Shown piece after piece: positions 1-6,860 of a DNA stretch of 12,638 nt. The position numbers and the translations under genes were made by a program. Origin of the DNA: Candidatus Zixiibacteriota bacterium (lineage in GTDB: Bacteria > Zixibacteria > MSB-5A5 > GN15 > FEB-12); assembly GCA_023132995.1 (NCBI GenBank), contig JAGLXI010000274.1, positions 1 to 12,638 of the forward strand, in the 5' to 3' direction. Under the pieces are notes generated by a model. The model did not search any database, was not told where the DNA came from, and saw nothing but the letters and a program-made list of their open reading frames with translations. The stretch's first letter is position 1. Each line of letters begins with the position of its first letter.

Positions 1-1
1 A

Positions 2-268
2 AAGGAAGGCGATCCCGTGCTCCTGTCGCTGAGCAAAACGGGATCTCCCCAGGTCTACGACCTTACGGTTCCAGGCAAAGAGTTCAAGATGCGAGTGCCG
101 GCAGGCAAATATGTAGTTTCAGGTTTTGTCGACAGTGACCACGACGGCAAACGAGGCAATGGCTCCATCGACCCGTTCCGTCTGGCCGAAACGCGTGCGA
201 CTTTCGCCGACACCATAGCGGTTCGGGCCAGGTTTGAAACGGCTGGAGTTGAATTCCTAATCAGGTGA
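2..268 (+). CDS. C-terminal fragment of a probable Ig-like (Big_5-type) surface protein or lipoprotein
   Basis: The reading frame is open from base 2 and runs off the left edge, so this is the 3' end of a longer gene; the GTG at 17 is not a credible start. About 88 residues are visible. They include a beta-rich stretch (PAGKYVVSGFVDSDHDGK), an acidic DSDHDG turn resembling a calcium-binding loop, and a final segment with IDPFRLAET and IAVRARFETAGVEF. From memory, this ending (a 'P-G-x-Y-x-x-x-x-F-x-D-x-D-x-x-G-K' turn followed by a D-T-I-x-V-R-A-R-x-E-x-x-G-V strand) is common in secreted or lipid-anchored proteins that begin with a bacterial Ig-like Big_5 domain in the Bacteroidota/Zixibacteria-like groups. 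The N-terminal part that would confirm this lies outside the window. Its stop is 5 nt before the ATG of the channel gene, so the two are probably one operon. Confidence 0.5.
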   Translation, partial: KEGDPVLLSLSKTGSPQVYDLTVPGKEFKMRVPAGKYVVSGFVDSDHDGKRGNGSIDPFRLAETRATFADTIAVRARFETAGVEFLIR

Positions 269-273
269 TTGTT

Positions 274-1446
274 ATGGTTGAATTGTTAAACAGGATCCCT
301 GTGTCAAGTGAGTTACAAACAGTGATCGGATTGTCTGCGATCGTCCTTGCGACTCTGCTGATAGCCTGGTTGGTGCGAGCAGTGCTGTTCGTTCTGGCCA
401 GGAGACTGGCGGCGCAGACCAGGACCGATCTCGACGACCGGTTGCTTTCGGCCTGTCGGAAACCGGTCTACTACCTGGTCTACCTGATCGGGCTGGTCGC
501 GCTTCTCAACTACCTTGAAGAGGTCTCCGCGGGCAGTGTCCCGGCCGTCTTTCGCTATGTCGATTTCGCACTCTATGCTGTCGGAGTGATCCTTGTCGCC
601 CGCCTGATAATAGGTCTAGCAGCAGCAGCGCTGGCCTGGTACGGCGAGAACATTGCCGCGCGAACGGATACGACTGTCGACGACGAATTCGTGCCCCTGA
701 TCGACCGGGCCATCAAGGTCATTGTATATGTGTTGAGCCTGCTCATCATTCTGGACCATTTCGGCGTGGATATCAAGGGACTGGTGGCTATTCTGGGTGT
801 GGGCTCGCTGGCGATAGCGCTGGCGGCCCAGGAGACGATCGCCAACATGATCGGCGGTTTCGTCATCATGATTGACCGGCCCTTCCGCGTAGGAGACCGG
901 GTGCGGCTTGGCGACGGCACCATCTGCATAGTCAACCAGATCGGAATTCGCTCCAGCAAGTTCCGCACGTTCGACAACACGCTGGTAATAATACCCAACG
1001 CCGACCTGATGAAATCCACGGTGCATAATCTCACCTATCCGCACCCCCGGCTGCGCGTCCAGATTGACGTCGGTGTCGGTTACGATTCCGACATGGCCCT
1101 GGTGCGCCGGGTCATGCTGGAGGAAGCCGGTCTCCACCCAATAGTGATTGACGACCCCGAGCCGAGTTTTTACTTTCTCGAATTCGGCGACAGCAGCCTC
1201 AATGTTTCCATGCGGTGCTGGGTAGCCGACGTGTCACAACAGTTTCAAGCCGCCTCCGAACTGCGCGAGCAGGTGCTGAGCCGTTTTCGCACTGAGGGAA
1301 TCGAGATACCTTTTCCGCAGCGTGTTATCACTATGGTTCCGGACTCCGAGAAGCAGACGCCAGCACCGAGCGCACCGACATCATCGGCGGCGATTCCCAC
1401 AAGCGGCGGGTGCGACTTCCCCGACTCCGCAGATGAAGGGGACTGA
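274..1446 (+). CDS. MscS-family small-conductance mechanosensitive ion channel
   Basis: A 390-residue inner-membrane channel of the MscS family, which opens under membrane tension and releases solutes on hypo-osmotic shock. Hydrophobic segments lie at about 15-43, 63-81, 96-122, 143-161 and 167-187. The last is the glycine/alanine-rich pore helix (GVGSLAIALAAQE, about 175-187), followed by IANMIGGFVIMIDRPFRVGDRV, the MscS hallmark leading into the beta domain. The alpha/beta C-terminal domain runs to about 354. A Pro/Ser/Thr-rich tail (355-390) follows, absent from compact MscS proteins. I place the start at ATG 274 because an AGG lies 8 nt upstream; a GTG at 265 that overlaps the previous stop would add three residues. 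Five helices rather than three put it with the slightly longer MscS homologues. Ion preference and gating threshold cannot be read from the sequence. The family assignment is secure. Confidence 0.93.
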   Translation: MVELLNRIPVSSELQTVIGLSAIVLATLLIAWLVRAVLFVLARRLAAQTRTDLDDRLLSACRKPVYYLVYLIGLVALLNYLEEVSAGSVPAVFRYVDFALYAVGVILVARLIIGLAAAALAWYGENIAARTDTTVDDEFVPLIDRAIKVIVYVLSLLIILDHFGVDIKGLVAILGVGSLAIALAAQETIANMIGGFVIMIDRPFRVGDRVRLGDGTICIVNQIGIRSSKFRTFDNTLVIIPNADLMKSTVHNLTYPHPRLRVQIDVGVGYDSDMALVRRVMLEEAGLHPIVIDDPEPSFYFLEFGDSSLNVSMRCWVADVSQQFQAASELREQVLSRFRTEGIEIPFPQRVITMVPDSEKQTPAPSAPTSSAAIPTSGGCDFPDSADEGD

Positions 1447-1528
1447 AGGCGGGCCAACGCATGACTGAGCGGTCTGCGGCCCACGGAACAGGTTTTTCAA
1501 AAGGCCCAGTCGTTCGGGTATCCGTGTA

Positions 1529-1607
1529 TTGGGTGGCTGTCTCAAACTTTGTTTGGGGCGGATTGTCTGCGTGATTCATGGCCAAACAAGTTTGACCATG
1601 CCACCAA
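1529..1607. repeat. Imperfect inverted repeat (about 79 bp) in the intergenic region
   Basis: The inner arms are TCAAACTTTGTTTGG (1542-1556) and CCAAACAAGTTTGA (1582-1595). They are complementary except for one bulged T and are separated by 25 nt. The outer arms are TTGGGTGGC (1529-1537) and GCCACCAA (1600-1607), complementary except for one bulged G. A symmetric 4 x 4 mismatch separates the inner and outer arms. The structure lies between the convergent channel and lipoprotein genes, about 45 nt from the lipoprotein terminator. It lacks a U-tract, so it is not a typical intrinsic terminator. It could be a dispersed palindromic repeat, a MITE-like remnant, or an RNA hairpin at the 3' end of the channel transcript. 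Further upstream, a weaker GGGCC/GGCCC pairing (1451-1455 with 1478-1482) and a T5 run (1492-1496) might be a poor terminator for the channel gene. Confidence 0.55.
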
Positions 1608-1651
1608 GCCGCCAAGGGCTGGCCGTTTCTGCCACCCCCATAAGTGCACAC

Positions 1652-1682
1652 AAAAAAGCGGAGCCCGCTACAGGCTCCGCTT
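1652..1682 (-). terminator. Rho-independent terminator of the Pal/OmpA-like lipoprotein gene
   Basis: Read on the minus strand, a 10-bp stem (AAGCGGAGCC with GGCTCCGCTT, arms at 1673-1682 and 1656-1665) encloses a 7-nt loop. It is followed by a T-run at 1657-1652 that partly overlaps the stem base. It begins 22 nt after the lipoprotein stop codon. On the plus strand only TT follows the stem, so it works mainly for the minus-strand gene. Confidence 0.85.
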
Positions 1683-1704
1683 CATCAGTCTTGTCCGTGC
1701 GTCC

Positions 1705-2292
1705 CTATTGGGGACCCCATACATTCATGGCTACACGCCGGTTCTTTGACGCCGCCTGGTGCTCATCAGGCAGCGCGACCGGCTTCTCCTCACCATAGGA
1801 GAGTACGAACATCCGATAGAGCGACATACCGAACCGGTCGGCCAGGAATCTCTTGGCTGAACTGGCTCGCTTTTCGCCCAACATGAGGTTGTACTTGGCC
1901 GCGCCGGTACGATCCGAGTGGCCGGTAATTTCGATCAGCGAACTCGGATTCTGCTCCATAACCTCGCCCGCCTCAGTGAGGATACCCTCGGCCGTCGGAG
2001 TTATTTCCCAACTGTCGAAATCGAACTTGATTTCGCCCGACCAGATAATCTGGTAGTTCTCAAAACCAGAGGCCTCGCTGAGTTCCATCGTTTTGCTCGA
2101 CAGCTCTGCGGCCAGCGTCCGGAGTTTCGAGATCTCTCCGGCATTGCTGTCCGTCTTGTCGTTCAGTGATGATATCTGGGAGTTCAGCTTACTCTCAGAC
2201 AACTGGATCTGTTCGTCGACATATCCCTTCTTGGCGCCGCATCCTGCCAGCAACAGGGCCAGCACGGCCAGGGACAGCATAGTGTTTCTCAT
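1705..2292 (-). CDS. OmpA/Pal-like peptidoglycan-binding outer-membrane lipoprotein
   Basis: A 195-residue lipoprotein expected to be anchored in the outer membrane and to bind peptidoglycan non-covalently. A short positive N-terminus and hydrophobic stretch end in a lipobox (LLAGC, lipidated Cys18). Residues about 24-75 are polar, with regularly spaced Leu/Ile and no proline, consistent with a helical or coiled-coil spacer reminiscent of Lpp-fused OmpA-like proteins. The OmpA C-terminal domain spans about 86-192. It contains the KFDFDS strand, EITGHSDRTG with the conserved Asp127, the YNLMLGEKRASSAKRFL helix with the conserved Asn135 and Arg142, and the terminal NRRV motif. I chose ATG 2292 because AGGAAG (2301-2306) lies 8 nt upstream; the adjacent GTG at 2295 would add one residue. 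The gene is 103 nt downstream of the importer permease and ends in its own terminator. No Tol genes are nearby, so it may be a paralogue and not the Tol-Pal lipoprotein itself. Confidence 0.88.
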   Translation of the reverse strand: MRNTMLSLAVLALLLAGCGAKKGYVDEQIQLSESKLNSQISSLNDKTDSNAGEISKLRTLAAELSSKTMELSEASGFENYQIIWSGEIKFDFDSWEITPTAEGILTEAGEVMEQNPSSLIEITGHSDRTGAAKYNLMLGEKRASSAKRFLADRFGMSLYRMFVLSYGEEKPVALPDEHQAASKNRRVAMNVWGPQ

Positions 2293-2395
2293 CACTACAG
2301 CTTCCTTTCTATAGCGTTGTTTTTCTGATATTCCTGTTCACCGGCTGCAAACGTAACACATGAGAACCTGAGCGCAACAAAAAAAATACGCGTTC

Positions 2396-3223
2396 CTACT
2401 GCTTGATGGCCCCCGCCGTCACACCCGATACAATCTGCCTCTGCATGACGATAAACAGGATCAGAACGGGGATTACGGCAATCGACGACCCCGCCATGAG
2501 ATGTTGCCAGTCGACTGCCTGATGACCCTGCAGCAGAGCCAGCGCCACCGGCAGTGTGCGCAGTTCATCACTTGTAGTCAGGATATATGGAAATAGGAAG
2601 GAGTTCCAGTTGGTGAAAAAGACCTGGATAGCCAGCACCGCCAGGGCCGGGCGGCACAGCGGCATGACGACAGCAAGCAGGATGCGCAACTCCCCGGCGC
2701 CGTCCATGCGGGCAGCTTCCTCCATCGCCGGCGGAATCGACTCCACATACTGTTTGACCAGGAATATCCCGATTGGGTTGACCAGAAACGGCAGGATCAG
2801 CGCCCAGTAGGTGTCGTAGAGACCGGCCTTGAGCATCAGCACGTAGAACGGGATAATTACTATGTGAGCCGGTATCATCAGGACGACGATGACGCTGACG
2901 AAAAGCAACCTGTTTGCGATATGCCGAAAACGAGCCAGCGTGTATCCGGTCATAAAGCAGAAGAGGATGTTCCCTAAGGTCACGGAGGCCCCCACGAGCA
3001 CTGAGTTCAGCAGCGCCCGCCCGAGATTCCCAGCCCCAAGGAGATCGACGTAATTCCCAAAAGTAACGCTCCCGCTGAGCAGCCGCCCCATTCCGATACT
3101 GCTGCCGACATCCATGAGCGAAACCCGGAACATCCACAACAGCGGAAACACCATGACCAGGAGGATCAGCGTCAACCCGAGATACCTGACGCCGGAGCGG
3201 ACTTTGCCTTCAGGTCCTACCAC
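2396..3223 (-). CDS. ABC sugar importer permease, MalG-like (CUT1 family)
   Basis: A 275-residue inner-membrane permease of a carbohydrate ABC importer. Predicted membrane helices lie near 14-34, 68-92, 104-128, 138-156, 190-210 and 244-262. The cytoplasmic EAA loop that docks with the ATPase is at about 168-191 (EEAARMDGAGELRILLAVVMP, then the Leu/Cys-Arg-Pro turn). The C-terminus GVTAGAIK matches the usual ending of MalG-type subunits. The GTG start at 3223 overlaps the upstream permease by 7 nt. It is supported by GGAGG placed 8 nt before it, which implies translational coupling. An A8 run (2379-2386) follows the stop in the intergenic space, but I see no stem with it. The sugar cannot be deduced from the permease sequence. 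Confidence 0.92.
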   Translation of the reverse strand: MVGPEGKVRSGVRYLGLTLILLVMVFPLLWMFRVSLMDVGSSIGMGRLLSGSVTFGNYVDLLGAGNLGRALLNSVLVGASVTLGNILFCFMTGYTLARFRHIANRLLFVSVIVVLMIPAHIVIIPFYVLMLKAGLYDTYWALILPFLVNPIGIFLVKQYVESIPPAMEEAARMDGAGELRILLAVVMPLCRPALAVLAIQVFFTNWNSFLFPYILTTSDELRTLPVALALLQGHQAVDWQHLMAGSSIAVIPVLILFIVMQRQIVSGVTAGAIKQ

Positions 3224-4086
3224 AATGCTTCCCTCCGTCTGAGCAGGGCGAACTGGACGGCCGAGAAAACGGCAATAATGATAAAGAGGACATAAGCAGC
3301 AGCCGAGGCATACCCGAAACGGAAGTGAGTGGCCAGCCCCTCGTTGTATATGAAGTAGACCGCGGTGGCGGTGTCGAATTTACCTTTGGTCATCACGAAT
3401 ATCTCGACAAACACCTGGAATGACTTGATGGAGTTGATGACCACGATGAAAAGGGCCACCGGCCGCAGCAGGGGAAGAGTGATTGTGCCGAACTGCCGCA
3501 GCTTCCCCGCACCGGCGATCTCCGCCGCTTCATATAGCTCGTCCGGTATCGCTTTCAGTCCGGCGAGAAAGATAAGCATGTAGTAGCCGACCGACATCCA
3601 GACATCCATGGCCATAATCGAGTACAGCGCCGTGCCCTGATCGTAGAGGAAACCGTACTCGGGAGGGGAGAGGCCGACCAGTTCGGCCAGCATGGCGACA
3701 TACCCGCCGCGCTGATAGAGATTGGTGAAAATCAACGCTATAACCACCATTGATGTCACCGACGGCAGGAAGAAACCAGCGCGGAAAATGCCCCGACCCT
3801 TGAACCCCCGGCTGACGAGCAGGGCCAGACCCAGTGCGACAACAGTGGTGACGGGGATGGTGCCGATAACGAACACGAACGTGTTCTTCAGGGCCGCCCC
3901 GAAATCGGGATCAAGGAAAAGCTCACGGTAGTTCGACCAACCCACCCACTGGTAGTCCGCGACCAGAAGGCGGTAGTCGGTGAACCCCATCACGAAGGAA
4001 TAGACCAGCGGGAAAAGCCAGAACAGAATCAGTGTCGCTCCCCAGGGGAGAGCCAGCACCAATGCCGTTGATTTCGGCGAGTTCAT
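3217..4086 (-). CDS. ABC sugar importer permease, MalF/UgpA-like (CUT1 family)
   Basis: A 289-residue partner permease of the same importer. Hydrophobic helices lie near 8-34, 66-91, 103-122, 152-177, 205-232 and 256-281. The EAA loop is at about 186-209 (EAAEIAGAGKLRQFGTITLP followed by LLRP). It lacks the large periplasmic P2 loop of enteric MalF, so it is closer to the UgpA/LacF-type short permeases that dominate CUT1 systems. The ATG start shares an ATGA overlap with the stop of the binding-protein gene, and the end overlaps the MalG-like gene by 7 nt. All three genes are therefore one tightly coupled operon. Confidence 0.92.
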   Translation of the reverse strand: MNSPKSTALVLALPWGATLILFWLFPLVYSFVMGFTDYRLLVADYQWVGWSNYRELFLDPDFGAALKNTFVFVIGTIPVTTVVALGLALLVSRGFKGRGIFRAGFFLPSVTSMVVIALIFTNLYQRGGYVAMLAELVGLSPPEYGFLYDQGTALYSIMAMDVWMSVGYYMLIFLAGLKAIPDELYEAAEIAGAGKLRQFGTITLPLLRPVALFIVVINSIKSFQVFVEIFVMTKGKFDTATAVYFIYNEGLATHFRFGYASAAAYVLFIIIAVFSAVQFALLRRREALW

Positions 4087-5297
4087 CTGCGCCTTAATTT
4101 GTCGATCTTGATACGCGCTTTCATCAGCGGCTCGGCTATCAGTCCTGAACCGAACAAGGCATCCTCAACAGCTTCCTCTATGGCCGTTTCCATCTCGACC
4201 CAGTTCGGATCAACCGGCGGATGTTTGGCCATGGCGATCTGCTTGATGAACGTCTGAAGATGAGCATTAGACCGGAAGTACTCGTCCTCCTGAGCGGTTT
4301 TGCTTGATGGGTTCGCCGAGCGGCTGGCCTTACAGAACCTGACCTGGTTCTCGGGAGAGGTAATGAACTCTATCAGTTTCGCGGCCGCCGCTTTGTGCGT
4401 GGATGCCTCTGTCACGGCCAGAAACTCACCACCCAGAAAAGAGCGCCCCGGAAACCTCGGGCCGGGCATCAGGGTGGAGACCAGGTTAATCTCGCGCTTT
4501 TCGAGTTCTATCCTTTTGAGCAGCCAGTCACCGGAGAGAATGAAACCGATTTTGCCGTCGAGAAAGGCATCCTCGATCCCGCGCTGGGTGGCAACGTATC
4601 CGCAGGAATCGTGCAGTTCCTTGTAAAGCAGCAAGGCGTCGGCAGCCTTCTTCGAAGACAGCACACAATACTTGTCGTCATCGGTGAAAAGCTGTGCGCC
4701 GGTAGTCCAGAAGAAGGGCAGGAATTTCTTATACAGGCGATGTTTCTCGGCAGTGTTGGAACCCCAGCCGTAGATGTTCCTGCCAAGGTTACCGATCTTG
4801 AACGCCGCTTCCTTGAACTCTTGCTGGTCGGCAGGCACGAAGTCTTCTTCATATCCCGCCTTTGTCAGCAGGTCACGGTTGGCGAAGAGTACTCGCGTAC
4901 CAAGTATCCAGGGGCGGGCATAGACCTTTCCCTGATAGGTGGCCATGCTCCAGCCACGGAAATCGGCGCTGTCTTTAAGCGCGTCCGCCGTCGTCTCCGC
5001 TAAGTGTCCGTGCACCGCAAACTGGGCGATCCAGTCCGAGCCCAGTTCCAACACATCGGGAGCTTTCCCGGATGCGAAGGAAATGACGATTTTCTCGTGG
5101 CCATTGGCCCAGGTGAGGTCGGTGAGTTTTACCTCGATGTCAGGATTGGCCTGCTCGAACTCATTGACCATGGCCTGTATAGTCGGCTTGACGCCGGGAT
5201 CTGTCCAGAATTGCCACCACTCGATGGTCTCGGATGCCTGCACGCTTGCGCCAAAGAGCCAGTACAGCAGGACCGTCAGTAAGCATCGTTTATTCAT
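4083..5297 (-). CDS. Extracellular solute-binding protein family 1 of a sugar ABC importer
   Basis: A 404-residue periplasmic binding protein that delivers a carbohydrate to the permeases encoded just downstream. From ATG 5297 there is a signal peptide (MNKR, then a hydrophobic core) with a likely signal-peptidase-I site after VQA at residue 21. The mature protein starts SETIEWWQFW. Family-1 features are FEQANPDIEVKL, the hinge segment FASGKAPDVLELGSDW, GKIGFILSGDWLL and a C-terminal GGEFLAVTEAS...AAKLIEFITSPENQ. Paired aromatics near the mature N-terminus (WWQFW) are typical of sugar-stacking pockets. A GTG at 5303 is an alternative start, but the AAGGG lies at a better distance from ATG 5297. 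Family assignment is firm; the ligand is unknown. No glycoside hydrolase, sugar kinase or LacI/AraC regulator lies alongside to suggest one. Confidence 0.92.
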   Translation of the reverse strand: MNKRCLLTVLLYWLFGASVQASETIEWWQFWTDPGVKPTIQAMVNEFEQANPDIEVKLTDLTWANGHEKIVISFASGKAPDVLELGSDWIAQFAVHGHLAETTADALKDSADFRGWSMATYQGKVYARPWILGTRVLFANRDLLTKAGYEEDFVPADQQEFKEAAFKIGNLGRNIYGWGSNTAEKHRLYKKFLPFFWTTGAQLFTDDDKYCVLSSKKAADALLLYKELHDSCGYVATQRGIEDAFLDGKIGFILSGDWLLKRIELEKREINLVSTLMPGPRFPGRSFLGGEFLAVTEASTHKAAAAKLIEFITSPENQVRFCKASRSANPSSKTAQEDEYFRSNAHLQTFIKQIAMAKHPPVDPNWVEMETAIEEAVEDALFGSGLIAEPLMKARIKIDKLRRR

Positions 5298-5335
5298 TTC
5301 CACCCTTTCCGGATTCCATAATCAATCAGGGCTTT

Positions 5336-5364
5336 ACAATAGGCGATGCGACTTTTGCGGTCAA
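5336..5364 (-). promoter_or_regulatory. Sigma70-type promoter of the sugar importer operon
   Basis: On the minus strand, TTGACC (5364-5359) and TATTGT (5341-5336) are separated by exactly 17 nt. This predicts a start near 5329 and an untranslated leader of about 30 nt before ATG 5297. The -35 overlaps a palindrome that could be an operator. Confidence 0.7.
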
Positions 5365-5384
5365 TCAAAAAATGTTTTTGTTGA
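5361..5384. promoter_or_regulatory. AT-rich imperfect palindrome, candidate operator between divergent genes
   Basis: TCAA-(T)-CAAAAA, centre ATG, TTTTTGTTGA: arms 5361-5371 and 5375-5384 pair perfectly apart from one extra T. It overlaps four bases of the -35 box of the importer promoter (5359-5364) and lies 31 nt before the start of the divergent four-gene module. A protein bound here could repress the importer and affect both directions. No regulator gene is visible in the window. It could instead be a chance A/T-tract palindrome. Confidence 0.4.
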
Positions 5385-5415
5385 TGGTGCCCTGTAGTAT
5401 CACTTTTTCTGCGGC

Positions 5416-6240
5416 ATGTCAGGTTTCTCGCTTCTGGTAATCGCCGCAACCGATCCCGCCTGGTTTGATGTCGACAAGCTGCCCGTGCTGATAGCAGCCA
5501 TAGTATCGATAATTGTCATCTTTTACGCCACTTTCCATCGCTCCCGCCGGGGGAAGTTCCAGGTGCGGGAAATCGCCGGACTGAAAGCGGTGGAGGACGC
5601 CATCGGCCGCTGTACCGAGATGGCCCGACCGCTGCTGTTCACACCCGGATGGGGCGGAGATATTCAGCGCCCGACGACAATCGCATCCATGAACATCCTG
5701 GCCCACGTTGCGGAGAAAACCGCTCAGTATGACTGCCGGCTGGTTTACCCCACCCACGACCCGGTCATTATGGCGGTAGCGCAGGAGGTGACGCGCGAAG
5801 CATACGCACGGGCCGGATGCGCCGACCGCTATCGCCAGGACGACATATCCTACGTCACATCGTCCCAATTCGGTTATGCGGCGGCAGTCGACGGCCAGAT
5901 CAGCCGCCTGAAGCCGGCCTCGGTGTTTCTGCTGGGGACATTCGAGGCGGAGTCGTTGATACTGGCTGAGACCGGCAATAGCATCGGCGCTATCCAGATA
6001 GCGGGAACCGATTCCACCATCCAGCTTTCGTTCTTTATTGTCGCTTGCGACTACACCCTCATCGGGGAGGAACTTTTCGTGGCCTCGGGTTACTTGTCCG
6101 GAGATGATTCCATCTTGGCGTCGGTGCGGGCACAGGACATGCTCAAGGTGCTGATTGGGCTTCTTCTGGTGGTGGCCGTTGTCTGGAATACGATCTGTGA
6201 GCTAACCGGTGCCGCCGAACAATCCTGGTGGAGTTTCTGA
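5416..6240 (+). CDS. DUF6754-type membrane-anchored protein (module protein A)
   Basis: A 274-residue protein of unknown function that I recognise from memory as DUF6754-like. A membrane helix at about 22-40 is followed by a basic HRSRRGK stretch, a soluble domain (about 50-236) and a second helix at 242-260. The soluble part has alternating beta/alpha character suggestive of a Rossmann-like fold. Conserved-looking points are PLLFTPGWGGD (72-82), DPVIMAVAQE (115-124), LLGTFEAESLILAE (172-185), AGTDST (196-201), LIGEE (215-219) and VRAQD (237-241). The positive charges after helix 1 predict that the domain faces the cytoplasm. ATG 5416 has no Shine-Dalgarno sequence; a TAGTAT at 5395-5400 could be a -10 box of a short-leader transcript but lacks a convincing -35. 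The stop overlaps the start of the next gene (TGATG). No catalytic motif can be named, and the Rossmann-like description is inference from the pattern. Confidence 0.75.
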   Translation: MSGFSLLVIAATDPAWFDVDKLPVLIAAIVSIIVIFYATFHRSRRGKFQVREIAGLKAVEDAIGRCTEMARPLLFTPGWGGDIQRPTTIASMNILAHVAEKTAQYDCRLVYPTHDPVIMAVAQEVTREAYARAGCADRYRQDDISYVTSSQFGYAAAVDGQISRLKPASVFLLGTFEAESLILAETGNSIGAIQIAGTDSTIQLSFFIVACDYTLIGEELFVASGYLSGDDSILASVRAQDMLKVLIGLLLVVAVVWNTICELTGAAEQSWWSF

Positions 6241-6860
6241 TGAACCGCAGGGTAGCCCTGGTGATCTGTTTCGGATTCGGGGTGGTCATGTTCGCCCAGT
6301 ATTTCTCGAAACACCCCCTGGCGCGAGGGGTCAACCAGGCAGTGCTGGAATACTGGCAAATTATATTTGCTTTTGCGCTGCTGCTTGGCGTGGTAAGCTT
6401 CTTTCAGAATAACATCAAACAGATCGGGCACGGCAGCGACCGTCCCTATCGCACCGTTTCGCTCGTCGGCCTTTTGGCGATGCCGGTTGCGGCCGTGATC
6501 GGTGGCATCGGGGCCGGCAGTCCGTTTCTGTGGATCTTCGAGAATGTCCAGGCGCCAATGCAGTCCACCGTCTTCGCGCTGTTGGCTTTCTTTGTCGCCT
6601 CGGCGTCCTTTCGCGGCTTCCGGGCGCGGTCGGTTCCGGCGGCGATACTGCTCGGAGCGGCCATACTCATTCTCCTGAGCCGCAGCGCTATCGGCGGACC
6701 GCTTTCCGGCTGGCTGCCGGACACCGCCGACTGGATACGTCACCATCCCTCGATGGCCGCAAGGAGGGCGATATTGATAGGGATAGGCCTGGGTTCACTC
6801 ACGACTTCGCTGCGGGTGATTGTGGGAATCGAGCGCACGTGGCTGGGAGGAAAAAAGTGA
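6240..6860 (+). CDS. Conserved hypothetical six-helix membrane protein (module protein B)
   Basis: A 206-residue, very hydrophobic protein with about six predicted membrane helices (near 5-21, 40-56, 74-91, 108-122, 130-147 and 173-191). It has a short basic N-terminus (MNRR) and ends GIERTWLGGKK. Most loops are short; the largest (about 148-172) contains GWLPDTADW. I recognise no transporter or enzyme signature. The segment LTTSLRVIVGIERTWLG looks like a conserved family ending. I chose ATG 6240 because GGAG (6230-6233) lies 6 nt upstream and the ATG shares its A with the TGA of the previous gene; a GTG at 6228 would add four residues. Its position in an unbroken chain of overlapping genes suggests it is the membrane partner of the two anchored proteins on either side. 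Confidence 0.75.
   Translation: MNRRVALVICFGFGVVMFAQYFSKHPLARGVNQAVLEYWQIIFAFALLLGVVSFFQNNIKQIGHGSDRPYRTVSLVGLLAMPVAAVIGGIGAGSPFLWIFENVQAPMQSTVFALLAFFVASASFRGFRARSVPAAILLGAAILILLSRSAIGGPLSGWLPDTADWIRHHPSMAARRAILIGIGLGSLTTSLRVIVGIERTWLGGKK

Noticed and set aside
616..1137. 173-codon open frame on the minus strand opposite the MscS gene
   Set aside because: It is antisense to a clear channel gene, is Asp/His/Gln-rich in a way typical of mirror frames, and matches no family.
1529..1886. Small plus-strand open frames over the intergenic region and the end of the lipoprotein gene
   Set aside because: They cross the inverted repeat and the terminator, have no ribosome-binding sites, and resemble no protein.
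2379..2386. A8 run (T8 on the minus strand) as terminator of the importer operon
   Set aside because: No stable stem precedes it on the minus strand, so it may be only an AT-rich leader feature of the lipoprotein gene.
4395..5003. 202-codon open frame on the plus strand opposite the solute-binding protein gene
   Set aside because: It lies wholly inside a well-supported gene, with no ribosome-binding site and no recognisable domain.
5395..5400. TAGTAT as -10 box for the four-gene module
   Set aside because: No acceptable -35 at 16-18 nt upstream, and the box is only a partial match; mentioned with the gene but not called as a promoter.
6090..6746. 218-codon open frame on the minus strand opposite module genes A and B
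   Set aside because: Extremely charged, low-complexity translation (many R, Q, D, H), a mirror of hydrophobic codons on the other strand.
6530..6856. Upstream extension of module gene C to an earlier start in the same frame
   Set aside because: It would lie entirely within gene B. The extension encodes Arg/Gly/His-rich nonsense, while GTG 6857 has an excellent Shine-Dalgarno site and starts just before a membrane helix.
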